DNA of 18,113 nt from Bacteroidales bacterium (GCA_004555245.1 SFIS01000057.1:1-18113); one strand, 5' to 3'. Shown: positions 6,128-14,034, counted from the first letter of the stretch. The notes: generated by a model from the sequence alone, not told the origin. A program made the numbers and translations.

Positions 6128-8596
6128 TTAGAAATCAGCTGTGAGTTTAATGTTTACCTGTCTGCCGGTGAGATAGTTTGGCACGGCGTATTGGTTGTTT
6201 GCGACATCGTTCACCCAATAGTACGAGTTGACATTGTTTATGCCGAAGAGGTTGAGACAGTCTATTCCGAGCCAGAGGTTGCGTAGCAAGATGCGGTTGT
6301 TGCGTCTCGAGTAAACTGTGGCTGACGCTTTCCCGTCGGCGCCAGGGCGTATTGTAGTGCGTTCGTTGTCTATGATGCGATAGCTGAATCCGAGGTCGCA
6401 ACGTTTGTAGGCAGGAGCCCTGAAGTTGTTGTCCGTGACATCGCGGTGTGGAGCCGCGAACGGCAGACCGTCTGCAAGAGCGAGCTTCAGATAGCCTTTC
6501 AGGCGTTCTGTCCCCGGGATATAGTCGGCGAGGAAGAGGTTGAAGGCATATCTCTGGTCGGTGGGCAGAGGTGCGTGTTTGCCGTTCAGCTTCATGTCCG
6601 TATCCATGAGAGAGAAGGAGAGCCATGAATCGTTGCCGGGAACAAACTCTCCGTAGAGTTTGAAATCTATTCCCATTGCATGTCCCGAAGCCTCGTTCTT
6701 TCCGTAATAGACCACTTTAACGTTCGATACTGTATAAGGTACGAGATTTGAGAGAAGCTTATAGTAAGCCTCTGTCGTGAACCGGAATCTCTTGTTGAGA
6801 AGCCTGAAACGCTTGTCGTAACCGGCGATGAAGTGTATGGAGCGTTGGGACTTTATCGACGGGTTGAGTGTCGCGTATGTTATGCCGTTGACAGTTGACG
6901 TGTCGCGCAGTTCTTTGAAGAACGGTGCCTGGTAGTATATGCCGGTGGCAAATCTCAGCGTCACGTCCTGGTTGCGGGACGGTATGATGGCGAGCGACAG
7001 TCGTGGTGACAATATTGACTCGCTGTTGAAGGTCCAGTGTGCAAACCTGATGCCGTAGTTCAGTGTGTAGAGTGTCGGTTGGCGTTCGTCATCGTCATTC
7101 TCATTGTCTTTCCCTCCACCTGATTTGAATCTGTAGCTGTCTTGCGCAAAGACCTCGTATCGTGTCGCATCGAGAGTGTTGTGGGCATTGAGGCTGTATA
7201 TCATCTGCAGTGCTGTTCCCGTATGTGGCATGGTGTAGCCCGACGAATCGCGGTATTCGTATTCTCTTGAGTGTTCTTCGATGTGTTCTCGTTTCAGAGT
7301 TATGCCCATGAGCATGTCGTGTGTCTTGGTCTTGTGTGCGAGTTGCATCTTGCCGGAGAATACGCGTGCCGTCAGCCGGTTGCGTGTGTGCTCCATATAT
7401 GTGCCCACACCGAGGGTCTCGGATGTCTCAGTCTGGTCGAGCCAGTACTGTCCCTGAATGTCGTAAGATTCCTGTTCGCGTGTATGGAAGGCGGAAACGT
7501 TGAGCGACAGACTTGTTGACGGAGAGAAGATTCTCTTCACTCCCGCCGTTCCGAAGAAAGTCCTGAATAGGTCTCGTTCCTGCCCGTCGAAATACACGCG
7601 GAATGCTTTCACGTTCTCTTGTGTGCCGAATGTCGTCTCTCTGTCAGACGGTGTGAAGTTGTAGTGGTTTTCCGAGATGTTTCCGAGCAGGCTCAACTCC
7701 CATCTTTTGTTGGGAGAGAAGACGAGGAAAGTCTGGTAGTCGAGGAAGTTGGGAGAGTATTCTCCTTTCGTGTCGAGCGACCCGAGCAAATTCCGTGTTG
7801 TCTTGTATCTCAGGCCGTTGCTCCATGATAGTTTCTTTCCTGCTATGCCTATATATGCTGAAGCACCCAGCAGGCTTGCTGATGCTGTAGCTTCGAATGC
7901 AGTCGGTCTGCGGTATGTTATGTCCAATGCCGACGACATCTTGTCTCCGTATTTGGCTTCGAAGCCGCCTGTTGAGAAACTTACAGCTTCAACCATGTCA
8001 GGGTTGATAACAGAGAGGCCTTCCTGCTGTCCGCTTCTGACGAGGAATGGTCTATATACATCCACGTTGTTGATATATACGGAGTTCTCGTCGAACGCCC
8101 CGCCCCGCACATTGTATTGTGACGAGAGCTCGGAATGCGTTGACACTCCGGCTTGTGTCTGTATCATGTCCTCTACGGCGTTTCCCGTAGCAGATGCGCT
8201 GCGTTTGACAGCGATGAGGTCTTCTCTTGACAGTTGTTCTGTTCCGGATGTCTGTCTTTTCTTCTCTACGACCACCACTTCCTCAAGCTGGTTGTCGCTC
8301 TGCATCTGTATCTGCAGCGCGAGTTTGCCTTTCGGGTTTCTCAGCACTCTTGTTTTCGTCTTGAATCCCACCATTGAGAATCTTACCACCACGCTGTCTG
8401 CGGTGGCGGCTGACAGAGAGTATTCTCCCTTGAGATTGGTGAAAGCCACTTTCATCTGCGAGAGTACGGTGACAGTTGCCATTTCGAGTGCATTGCCGTC
8501 GTCGTCAGTGACTTTGCCAGACAGTGTGAATGTCTGTGCAAGAAGAGAATCGACAGATGCGAAGAGTATGAGTATAGAGAATAGTAGCCTGTTCAT
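6128..8596 (-). CDS. TonB-dependent receptor with carboxypeptidase-regulatory-like N-terminal domain
   Basis: An 822-residue outer-membrane receptor. A signal peptide (cleaved near residue 21, after SLLAQ) is followed by a beta-sandwich of the CarboxypepD_reg-like type (about 22-105, starting TFTLSGKVTDDDGNALEMAT). Next come a TonB-box-like QLEEVVVVEKK, a plug with YNVRGGAFDENSVYINNV and SFSTGGFEAKYGDKMSSALD, and a beta-barrel ending in the typical C-terminal Phe (VNIKLTADF). No SusD partner is adjacent, so this is not a standard glycan SusCD pair. It is first in a three-gene operon with a metal-type receptor and an FMN/Fe-S membrane protein. It probably handles a related ligand such as a siderophore, metal complex or peptide; this is inference. 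The start at 8596 gives a clean signal peptide. Confidence 0.92.
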   Translation of the reverse strand: MNRLLFSILILFASVDSLLAQTFTLSGKVTDDDGNALEMATVTVLSQMKVAFTNLKGEYSLSAATADSVVVRFSMVGFKTKTRVLRNPKGKLALQIQMQSDNQLEEVVVVEKKRQTSGTEQLSREDLIAVKRSASATGNAVEDMIQTQAGVSTHSELSSQYNVRGGAFDENSVYINNVDVYRPFLVRSGQQEGLSVINPDMVEAVSFSTGGFEAKYGDKMSSALDITYRRPTAFEATASASLLGASAYIGIAGKKLSWSNGLRYKTTRNLLGSLDTKGEYSPNFLDYQTFLVFSPNKRWELSLLGNISENHYNFTPSDRETTFGTQENVKAFRVYFDGQERDLFRTFFGTAGVKRIFSPSTSLSLNVSAFHTREQESYDIQGQYWLDQTETSETLGVGTYMEHTRNRLTARVFSGKMQLAHKTKTHDMLMGITLKREHIEEHSREYEYRDSSGYTMPHTGTALQMIYSLNAHNTLDATRYEVFAQDSYRFKSGGGKDNENDDDERQPTLYTLNYGIRFAHWTFNSESILSPRLSLAIIPSRNQDVTLRFATGIYYQAPFFKELRDTSTVNGITYATLNPSIKSQRSIHFIAGYDKRFRLLNKRFRFTTEAYYKLLSNLVPYTVSNVKVVYYGKNEASGHAMGIDFKLYGEFVPGNDSWLSFSLMDTDMKLNGKHAPLPTDQRYAFNLFLADYIPGTERLKGYLKLALADGLPFAAPHRDVTDNNFRAPAYKRCDLGFSYRIIDNERTTIRPGADGKASATVYSRRNNRILLRNLWLGIDCLNLFGINNVNSYYWVNDVANNQYAVPNYLTGRQVNIKLTADF

Positions 8597-8762
8597 TCTT
8601 TGATTGTTGAAGCGTGTGTTGTCGGTTGAAGTGTGCCGTCGGTCAAGTTTGTCGTGTCACGTTGTCTTAACCACATATAATATAACGCATCCTTCTTGAA
8701 AATATTGTGTTGCGTCATTGTCTGCTTTATGGCAGTCTCTTTCCTTTTGGCTTTGTGTCATA
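8597..8762 (-). other. Upstream region of the receptor operon
   Basis: Between the receptor start and the rpmE2 terminator there is no convincing ORF. The minus strand holds an AT-rich TATATTATATG stretch near 8675-8690, with a TTTTC upstream around 8699-8703, which could be a weak promoter. No clean TAnnTTTG is present, so initiation may need an activator. I could not identify an operator. Confidence 0.4.
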
Positions 8763-8819
8763 GGGCAATAAAAAATCGAGACATTCATGGCTTTCACCCT
8801 GAGTGTCTCGATTTTGCCC
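8763..8819 (-). terminator. Terminator of rpmE2
   Basis: AAAATCGAGACA (8772-8783) and TGTCTCGATTTT (8804-8815) form a perfect 12-bp stem around a 20-nt loop. On the minus strand the stem ends in a run of six T. Outer bases GGGCAA (8763-8768) and TTGCCC (8814-8819) could extend the fold. It separates rpmE2 from the receptor operon. Confidence 0.85.
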
Positions 8820-8825
8820 TTAGCT

Positions 8826-8873
8826 ACATACGTATATGCAACTACGTATGTGCGAAAGCACGATATTGTCGTG
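8826..8873. repeat. Two further hairpins in the rpmE2 3' region
   Basis: ACATACGTA (8826-8834) and TACGTATGT (8843-8851) are perfect 9-bp arms with an 8-nt loop. Immediately beside them CACGA and TCGTG (8859-8863 and 8869-8873) form a 5-bp hairpin with loop TATTG. Both lie between the rpmE2 stop (8907) and its terminator, so they would sit in its 3' UTR. Neither has a U-tract. Confidence 0.6.
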
Positions 8874-8906
8874 TTGGCATCTGTGTCCAGAAACCTGTTA
8901 CGATTA

Positions 8907-9158
8907 TCATTTCTTCAGTTTTGCGTAGCGGTTCATGAAGCGATCTACGCGACCTGCAGTATCGACGAGTTTGCTCTTGCCGGTGTAGAACGGGTGTGAG
9001 CTGCTTGAGATTTCAATCTTCACTACAGGATAGGTCTCGCCCTCAAACTCAACGGTGTCGTTGGTCTTGCAAGTAGAGCGTGTGAGGAACATATCGCCGT
9101 TAGACATGTCCTTGAACACGACCGGACGATAGTTCTCTGGATGGATTCCTTTCTTCAT
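8907..9158 (-). CDS. rpmE2: 50S ribosomal protein L31, type B
   Basis: An 83-residue ribosomal protein of the large subunit. The sequence begins MKKGIHPENYRPVVFKDM and contains IEISSSSHPFYTGKSKLVDT and a basic RFMNRYAKLKK end, matching type B L31 in order and length. The zinc-binding CxxC pairs of type A L31 are missing; only one Cys is present. That defines the zinc-free form, which in several bacteria replaces type A under zinc limitation. The ATG at 9158 is chosen because the longer frame, starting at 9242, runs through the promoter and does not resemble L31. It is monocistronic, with a canonical promoter upstream and a terminator at 8763-8819. No Zur-like operator was recognised. Confidence 0.97.
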   Translation of the reverse strand: MKKGIHPENYRPVVFKDMSNGDMFLTRSTCKTNDTVEFEGETYPVVKIEISSSSHPFYTGKSKLVDTAGRVDRFMNRYAKLKK

Positions 9159-9211
9159 TTTGTTTTCTTCTTTTTTAAAATGGTTTATACGATTATTGCA
9201 TAAAGCGGATG

Positions 9212-9243
9212 CAAAATTACAACATTTTCTTGAAATTGCCAAA
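9212..9243 (-). promoter_or_regulatory. Promoter of rpmE2
   Basis: On the minus strand a -33 TTTG (plus-strand CAAA 9240-9243) and a -7 TAATTTTG (plus-strand CAAAATTA 9212-9219) are separated by exactly 20 bp. This is a textbook Bacteroidota promoter. Transcription would start near 9205, giving a leader of about 47 nt. Confidence 0.85.
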
Positions 9244-9260
9244 TTTTCTGCTTTTTTTTC

Positions 9261-9289
9261 TTGTTTCTCACAAACTTTTATTATTTTTG
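9261..9289 (+). promoter_or_regulatory. Promoter of udk
   Basis: The -7 element TATTTTTG (9282-9289) is a full TAnnTTTG match. The -33 is weaker: TTG at 9261-9263, 18 bp upstream. It fires away from the rpmE2 promoter about 18 bp to the left. The predicted leader of udk is about 95 nt. Confidence 0.65.
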
Positions 9290-9390
9290 CAGTCGCAAAG
9301 CGTGGTATAATCTGTCTGAAACAGTATTACACTTCACACTCTGCATAGTATCTCCGAAGTATTCATAAACATCCATATACATCAACACGC

Positions 9391-10008
9391 ATGACAATAA
9401 TAGGCATAGCGGGCGGCACAGGCTCAGGCAAGACGACAGTCGTGAGGAAGATTGTGGAGGCGTTGCCCCCCAACTATGTGGCGGTAGTCCCGCAGGATTC
9501 ATACTACAATGACACGACGGGCATGAGTGACGAAGAGCGTAAGGCGATAAACTTTGACCATCCTGACGCCTTCGACTGGAAGCTTCTCATCCGTCACATA
9601 GGCGATTTGCGCGACGGGAAGGCCATAGAGCAGCCTACCTACTCGTATATTCTCAGCAACCGCCTGCCGGAAACAGTACACGTAGAGCCCCATCCTGTCA
9701 TCATCGTCGAAGGCATCATGGCTCTTGTCAACCGTCGTTTGCGCGAGATGATGGACTTGAAGATATACGTTGACTGTGACGATGACATCCGTCTCATCCG
9801 CAACATCCAGCGCGACACCATCGACCGTGGCAGGACGGTGACCATGGTGATGGACCGCTACATGAAGGTTCTGAAACCGATGCACGAGCAGTTTATAGAG
9901 CCGTCGAAGCGTTATGCCAATGTCATCATCCCCGAAGGCGGTCACAACAAGCAGGGCATCGACCTTGTTTGCAAATACATCGAGCGTCTTTGTGGTGTTG
10001 AGGGATGA
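9391..10008 (+). CDS. udk: Uridine/cytidine kinase
   Basis: A 205-residue cytosolic P-loop kinase that phosphorylates uridine and cytidine to UMP and CMP in pyrimidine salvage. Walker A is GGTGSGKTT (residues 8-16). PQDSYYND carries the substrate-binding Asp-Ser-Tyr-Tyr of the family, NFDHPDAFDW follows, and VIIVEGIMALVN is the Walker-B-like strand. The lid region RRLREMMDLKIYVDCDDDIRL and the Arg-rich IQRDTIDRGRT are also typical. Length matches Udk. It has its own promoter, divergent from rpmE2. The STAS gene starts 97 bp later without a clear terminator between, so readthrough is possible. A 243-residue frame on the opposite strand here (9499-10230) is an antisense artefact. Confidence 0.96.
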   Translation: MTIIGIAGGTGSGKTTVVRKIVEALPPNYVAVVPQDSYYNDTTGMSDEERKAINFDHPDAFDWKLLIRHIGDLRDGKAIEQPTYSYILSNRLPETVHVEPHPVIIVEGIMALVNRRLREMMDLKIYVDCDDDIRLIRNIQRDTIDRGRTVTMVMDRYMKVLKPMHEQFIEPSKRYANVIIPEGGHNKQGIDLVCKYIERLCGVEG

Positions 10009-10104
10009 CCGTCGCACAATGCGCCATGCTCTCTCCCGCCATATATATAATAAGGTGTAACCATAACAAGACAAAAACAACAAACAACACATAAGCCAAA
10101 GATT

Positions 10105-10407
10105 ATGACAGTCACAATTCAGCAGACAGACACCCAGCTGACCGCCTCTCTTGTCGGACGCCTCGACACGGCGGCAGCACAGCAGTTCGCAACCGACATC
10201 GAGCCCCTGATGGAGAATGCCGACAAGCACATCATATTGGATTGCACGGCACTGGAGTTTATCTCATCGTCAGGCTTGCGCCTTTTCCTCTCGCTTCGCA
10301 AAGCAACAATTGCGAAGGGCGGCGATGTCACCATAACAGGAGTGTCTGCCGAGATAAAGCAGGTGTTCACCATCACCGGTTTCCACTCTCTGTTCAAGTT
10401 TGCGTAA
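10105..10407 (+). CDS. STAS-domain anti-sigma-factor antagonist (SpoIIAA/RsbV-like)
   Basis: A 100-residue single STAS domain. The N-terminal strand and GRLDTAAAQQF loop, the central ILDCTALEFISSSGLRLFL and the KGGDVTITGVSAEIKQVFTI end follow SpoIIAA/RsbV in order and size. The FISSSGLR turn holds the conserved phospho-acceptor Ser (one of Ser54-56, probably Ser55 or Ser56). In the known partner switch the kinase phosphorylates this Ser and a PP2C phosphatase removes the phosphate. A matching RsbW-like kinase gene starts 27 bp downstream. No phosphatase or sigma factor is nearby, so the output target is unknown and need not be a sigma factor. The upstream gap has no TAnnTTTG promoter that I can see. 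Confidence 0.9.
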   Translation: MTVTIQQTDTQLTASLVGRLDTAAAQQFATDIEPLMENADKHIILDCTALEFISSSGLRLFLSLRKATIAKGGDVTITGVSAEIKQVFTITGFHSLFKFA

Positions 10408-10434
10408 TCACTCTTTCCGAAAAGCGAATCAGAA

Positions 10435-10854
10435 ATGACTCAGACACTCCTGTTGCATAACGATGTCAGCGAGGTCTCTTTGCTGGCGGGGTGGGTTGAA
10501 GGCATAGGCGAGCAGCTCAGTCTCTCTCCTGGAGATGTCTTCCAGCTCAATCTGGCTCTTGAAGAGGCAGTGGTCAATGTTATGCACTATGCCTATCCCG
10601 GAGAGACAGGTCGTCCGGTGCGGCTCGAGATGCAGTGTTCGGAGAATAGTGAGGAACTGGTTTTTGTGCTCGAAGACGACGGCATACCGTTCGACCCGAC
10701 GCTTGCCGAAGAGCCGGATGTCACGCTCGATGCTACAGAACGTCCCATCGGCGGTCTCGGCATCTTCCTTGTCAGTCAGATAATGAAAGAAGTGAGCTAT
10801 CGTCGTTGCGACGGCAAAAACATCCTCCTCATGCGTTATAATCTCAACAAATGA
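10435..10854 (+). CDS. RsbW/SpoIIAB-like serine kinase, anti-sigma regulatory factor (HATPase_c_2)
   Basis: A 139-residue GHKL ATPase. The N-box is LNLALEEAVVNVMHYAYP (Glu44 general base and Asn48 magnesium ligand by family analogy). The G1 box is EDDGIPFDP (80-88) and the G2 box RPIGGLGIFLV (103-113). No sensor or transmembrane part exists, as expected for the RsbW type. It should bind and phosphorylate the STAS protein encoded 27 bp upstream and hold a second partner when the STAS protein is phosphorylated. The two genes and the large terminator at 10868-10925 form a closed cassette. In Bacteroidota the sigma-B-like target of Bacillus is generally lacking, so the partner is an open question. 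Confidence 0.92.
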   Translation: MTQTLLLHNDVSEVSLLAGWVEGIGEQLSLSPGDVFQLNLALEEAVVNVMHYAYPGETGRPVRLEMQCSENSEELVFVLEDDGIPFDPTLAEEPDVTLDATERPIGGLGIFLVSQIMKEVSYRRCDGKNILLMRYNLNK

Positions 10855-10867
10855 CATAACACACGTT

Positions 10868-10930
10868 GCCAGCCGACGCTTTTCCATAGCTTTGCGCTAT
10901 GTTGTGGAGCGACGGCTGGCTTTTTGTTTT
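10868..10930 (+). terminator. Terminator after the STAS/kinase cassette
   Basis: GCCAGCCG (10868-10875) pairs with CGGCTGGC (10913-10920). After an A-A mismatch CGCT pairs with AGCG, and an inner CATAGC/GCTATG hairpin continues the stem. TTTTTGTTTT follows directly. This isolates the cassette from the ABC transporter gene. Confidence 0.92.
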
Positions 10931-11027
10931 CTTCCGTCTGACGCATTTCCCCTCCCTGTCTTCCCTCTCCTGTTTCCGTTCATCCCCGTATTGATTGTCC
11001 CGCCAAACCAATCTTATTCCATCTGCC

Positions 11028-13928
11028 ATGATAACAGACGTAATCCTCTCCGGTCTAACAAACCTCTTTGCACTCTTCGGAGCAACGAAGAATGTCGATG
11101 TCACATATTCCACGACGACGTTGAGCAGTTATCTCAGCCGCCATTTCGGCATCCGTAACGTATCGGTTTATCTCGATTTGTACGACGAGTTGCGCGAGTT
11201 GTACAGCCTCTCGCCCGACCTTGACAAGGATTCCATCATCCATGGCATCTGCGAGAACTTTGTCAGCCAGCTGCGCCGCGAAGACCAGCATCTCATTCTT
11301 CTGCGTCTCATGGAATTCTGTACGGGTCACGGCAATGATTTCGACAGCGAGGATTATGTGTTCCGCAGTGTCCAGAAGCAGTTCGGCATTTCCGACAGCC
11401 TGTATGATGATTTCTGTCATTTCATCGAGAACAGTCCGTCAGAGCATGTCAGCATCCAGCGTTACGAGAATCTCGAAGGCTTCCTCACCGTGTTGTGGCT
11501 TACGTCCTTCAACAAGCTCATCTTCACCTATCATGGCACAGAGACGGTGCTGATGGACGATGTCCCGGTTCTGGACGGTATGTATCAGACATGGAGCCAG
11601 AGCGGAGTGCTGAAGGTTGTGAAGTCTGGGCTGCGCATATACTATTCAACCGCCTTCCGTCATTACGCCAACGAGACGCCCTACGAGAACATCGCCTTCT
11701 GCGGCCGTGACATCAATTTCCGTTTCCCGGGCAGCGACAACGGCATGCACGACCTCTCTTTCGACCTCAGCAGCGGTCAGTTGCTTGCCATTATGGGCGG
11801 TTCCGGCACGGGCAAGACCACTCTTCTCTCCCTTCTCAACGGCACGCTGAAGCCGCAGAGCGGCACCATCACCATCAACGGCCACAGCATCAGCGAGCCT
11901 TCGGCGAAGTCGCTTATAGGTTTCGTCCCTCAGGACGACCTTCTGATAGAAGAACTGACGGTTTACGAGAATCTCTATTTCACCGCCCGCCTGTGTTTCG
12001 ACGGCATGCCCGCTTCTCAGCTTGAGCAGCGTGTGACAGAGATGCTTCGCCAACTCGACCTGTTGCAGACGCGCGACCTGAAGGTAGGCTCCCCGTTGGA
12101 GAAAACCATCTCCGGCGGTCAGCGCAAGCGTCTGAACATCGCCCTCGAGCTCATCCGTGAGCCTGTCGTACTCTTTCTCGACGAGCCCACTTCCGGCCTG
12201 TCGTCCTCCGATACAGAGAAGGTAGTCAATCTCTTGAAGGAGCAGACGTACAAAGGCAAGCTCATCGTGGTGAACATCCATCAGCCGTCGAGCGATGTAT
12301 ATAAACTCTTCGACCGCCTGTGGCTTCTCGACAAGGGTGGCTATCCTGTTTTCGACGGCAATCCCATCGATGCCATCACCTATTTCAAGACAGCGGCCAA
12401 CTACGCCGACGCCGACTCCTCTACCTGTCCCACCTGCGGCAATGTCAATCCCGAGGTCATCCTGAACATCATCGACGAGAAAGCCCTCGACGGCAGCGGC
12501 AAGCTCTCCGAGGAGCGCAAGGTGTCGCCACAGGAGTGGCACAAGATGTATGTCGGTCACCAGCCGCATTATGCCCCGGTTGCAGAGAGTGTCATTCCCC
12601 GCACCTCACAGCGCAAGCCCGGTGTCCTGAAGCAGTTTGCCATCTTCCTCCAGCGCAACGTATGGTCGAAGAAGAGCAATCTCCAGTATATCCTCATCAC
12701 GCTTCTCCAGGCTCCCGTCCTTGCCGCTGTATGCGCCCTGCTGACACATTATTCCCCACAGGAAGGCTACAGCGTGATGGACAACAAGAATCTTGTCAGC
12801 TATCTCTTCATGGCAGTCATCGTCGCCGTCTTTCTCGGCATGAGCGGCTCGGCGGAAGAAATCATCAAGGACCGCCTGCTTCTGAAGCGCGAGAAATTCC
12901 TCGACCTGAGCTACAAGAGCTACATCTCGTCCAAGATAATCTATATGGCAGGCGTTGCGATGCTTCAGACATTGCTCTTCGTCGTTGTCGGAAACAGCAT
13001 CATGGGTGTCACTGACCTGCTTCACGTCTGGTGGGGCATACTCTTCCTCGTGGCGTTTCTCTCGTCGCTCATCGGACTGCTGCTGTCCCAGTGCCTCAAC
13101 TCCGTTGTCGCGATATACATCACCATCCCCATACTCCTCATCCCTCAGATATTGCTCTGCGGCCTCGTCGTGAACTTCTCCGACCTCACGCCGCGCAGCA
13201 CTACGGGCAATGTCCCCGTCATCGGCGATGTCATCCCCTCCCGTTGGGCATACGAGGCACTTGCAGTGACGCAGTTCAAGGACAATGCCTACGAAGCACC
13301 TCTGTTTGAAGCGCAGAAGGAGAAATACGAGACGCAGTACTACCGTATGGCATATCTCTACGAGCTTCAGTCGCAGTTGGAGACTATGCGCTCAGAGCAG
13401 GAACAGGGCATCTCGCCCTCGCCCGTTCATATTGATGTCATAAAGAATTCCCTTCCTCGTCTCTCCGCATTCTGCGGCATGCCGCCCTACAGTGGCAACT
13501 ACGACTACGCCTCGCTGCGCCGCTACACCGACGAGGCGGAACGTCTGCTTGCCGAACGCGGCAACCGTGCCACCCTTGCCGAAGACCGCATCGTTACCAG
13601 TCGCCTGCGCACGATGTCAAGTGATGCCTACCGCCAGCTGAAGCGCGACCATTACAACCTTCAACTTGAGAATCTCCTCGTCGCCGCCGACAGCAAACAC
13701 ACACACGATGTCGTTGACGGACACATCGTGCCGAGAGTGGGTTTCGTCTTCCTCACGCCGCAGAGCCGCAACGGGCGAGCACCATTCTACAGCCCGGTGA
13801 AAGTGGTGGGGCAGGCAGAGATTCCGACATTGTGGTTCAACACTCTAGTCCTGATGCTCTTCTCGCTCGTCCTTGCCGTCTTCCTCTACACCGACTGCCC
13901 GGGCAGGTATATGCGAAAGGCGGAATGA
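11028..13928 (+). CDS. ABCG-like fused ABC transporter (ATPase plus permease) with an N-terminal helical, TerB-like domain
   Basis: A 966-residue protein. Residues about 1-140 form an acidic, helical domain (for example DSIIHGICENFVSQLRRED and RSVQKQFGISDSLYDDF) that resembles TerB-type bundles; this is inference. A poorly recognised linker reaches residue about 225. The ATPase has Walker A GGSGTGKTT (257-265), Q-loop FVPQDDL, signature ISGGQRKRLNIAL (SGGQ at 362), Walker B VLFLDEPTSG (Asp385, Glu386) and H-loop NIHQPSSDV, all of the ABCG/White type. A lone CPTCG (Cys467, Cys470) follows. The ABC2-type permease has about five helices between residues 560 and 730, then an external loop of roughly 190 residues and a last helix near 930-955. 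That loop is much longer than the usual ABCG one. The ATG at 11028 is preferred to a TTG at 10995. The substrate is unknown. A lipoprotein gene follows but has its own promoter. Confidence 0.88.
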   Translation: MITDVILSGLTNLFALFGATKNVDVTYSTTTLSSYLSRHFGIRNVSVYLDLYDELRELYSLSPDLDKDSIIHGICENFVSQLRREDQHLILLRLMEFCTGHGNDFDSEDYVFRSVQKQFGISDSLYDDFCHFIENSPSEHVSIQRYENLEGFLTVLWLTSFNKLIFTYHGTETVLMDDVPVLDGMYQTWSQSGVLKVVKSGLRIYYSTAFRHYANETPYENIAFCGRDINFRFPGSDNGMHDLSFDLSSGQLLAIMGGSGTGKTTLLSLLNGTLKPQSGTITINGHSISEPSAKSLIGFVPQDDLLIEELTVYENLYFTARLCFDGMPASQLEQRVTEMLRQLDLLQTRDLKVGSPLEKTISGGQRKRLNIALELIREPVVLFLDEPTSGLSSSDTEKVVNLLKEQTYKGKLIVVNIHQPSSDVYKLFDRLWLLDKGGYPVFDGNPIDAITYFKTAANYADADSSTCPTCGNVNPEVILNIIDEKALDGSGKLSEERKVSPQEWHKMYVGHQPHYAPVAESVIPRTSQRKPGVLKQFAIFLQRNVWSKKSNLQYILITLLQAPVLAAVCALLTHYSPQEGYSVMDNKNLVSYLFMAVIVAVFLGMSGSAEEIIKDRLLLKREKFLDLSYKSYISSKIIYMAGVAMLQTLLFVVVGNSIMGVTDLLHVWWGILFLVAFLSSLIGLLLSQCLNSVVAIYITIPILLIPQILLCGLVVNFSDLTPRSTTGNVPVIGDVIPSRWAYEALAVTQFKDNAYEAPLFEAQKEKYETQYYRMAYLYELQSQLETMRSEQEQGISPSPVHIDVIKNSLPRLSAFCGMPPYSGNYDYASLRRYTDEAERLLAERGNRATLAEDRIVTSRLRTMSSDAYRQLKRDHYNLQLENLLVAADSKHTHDVVDGHIVPRVGFVFLTPQSRNGRAPFYSPVKVVGQAEIPTLWFNTLVLMLFSLVLAVFLYTDCPGRYMRKAE

Positions 13929-14003
13929 CGATGCGTTTTGCGCCCGGTGCCTGCTGCAGGTGAAAGAAATAAGGGCAGAGACTGATTTTTTTTCGGATGA
14001 AAG

Positions 14004-14034
14004 TTTGCACAATAAATAAAAAGTTGTAACTTTG
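14004..14034 (+). promoter_or_regulatory. Promoter of the lipoprotein gene
   Basis: A -33 TTTG (14004-14007) and a -7 TAACTTTG (14027-14034) are 19 bp apart, a canonical Bacteroidota promoter. The leader of about 100 nt contains a GGCTGC/GCAGCC hairpin (14054-14059 with 14073-14078). This makes the lipoprotein and possibly the two genes after it a separate unit from the transporter. Confidence 0.85.

Noticed and set aside
7749..8603. 284-codon plus-strand frame
   Set aside because: It lies antisense to the N-terminal half of the TonB receptor, whose plug and regulatory domains are clear. Its Ser/Thr-rich composition is typical of a shadow frame.
9159..9242. Longer start for L31
   Set aside because: The extra 28 residues are encoded by the promoter region itself (-7 at 9212-9219), and L31 begins at MKKGIHP.
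9499..10230. Long open frame (243 codons) on the minus strand
   Set aside because: It is antisense to udk, which has complete kinase motifs; the opposite frame has no recognisable domain and is a codon-usage shadow.
11646..12569. 307-codon minus-strand frame
   Set aside because: It is antisense to the ABC ATPase domain with all its motifs intact; no promoter or domain supports it.
13929..14003. Possible terminator after the ABC transporter
   Set aside because: CCTGC-T-GCAGG is a short palindrome but is too far from the T-run near 13985 to make a convincing intrinsic terminator.
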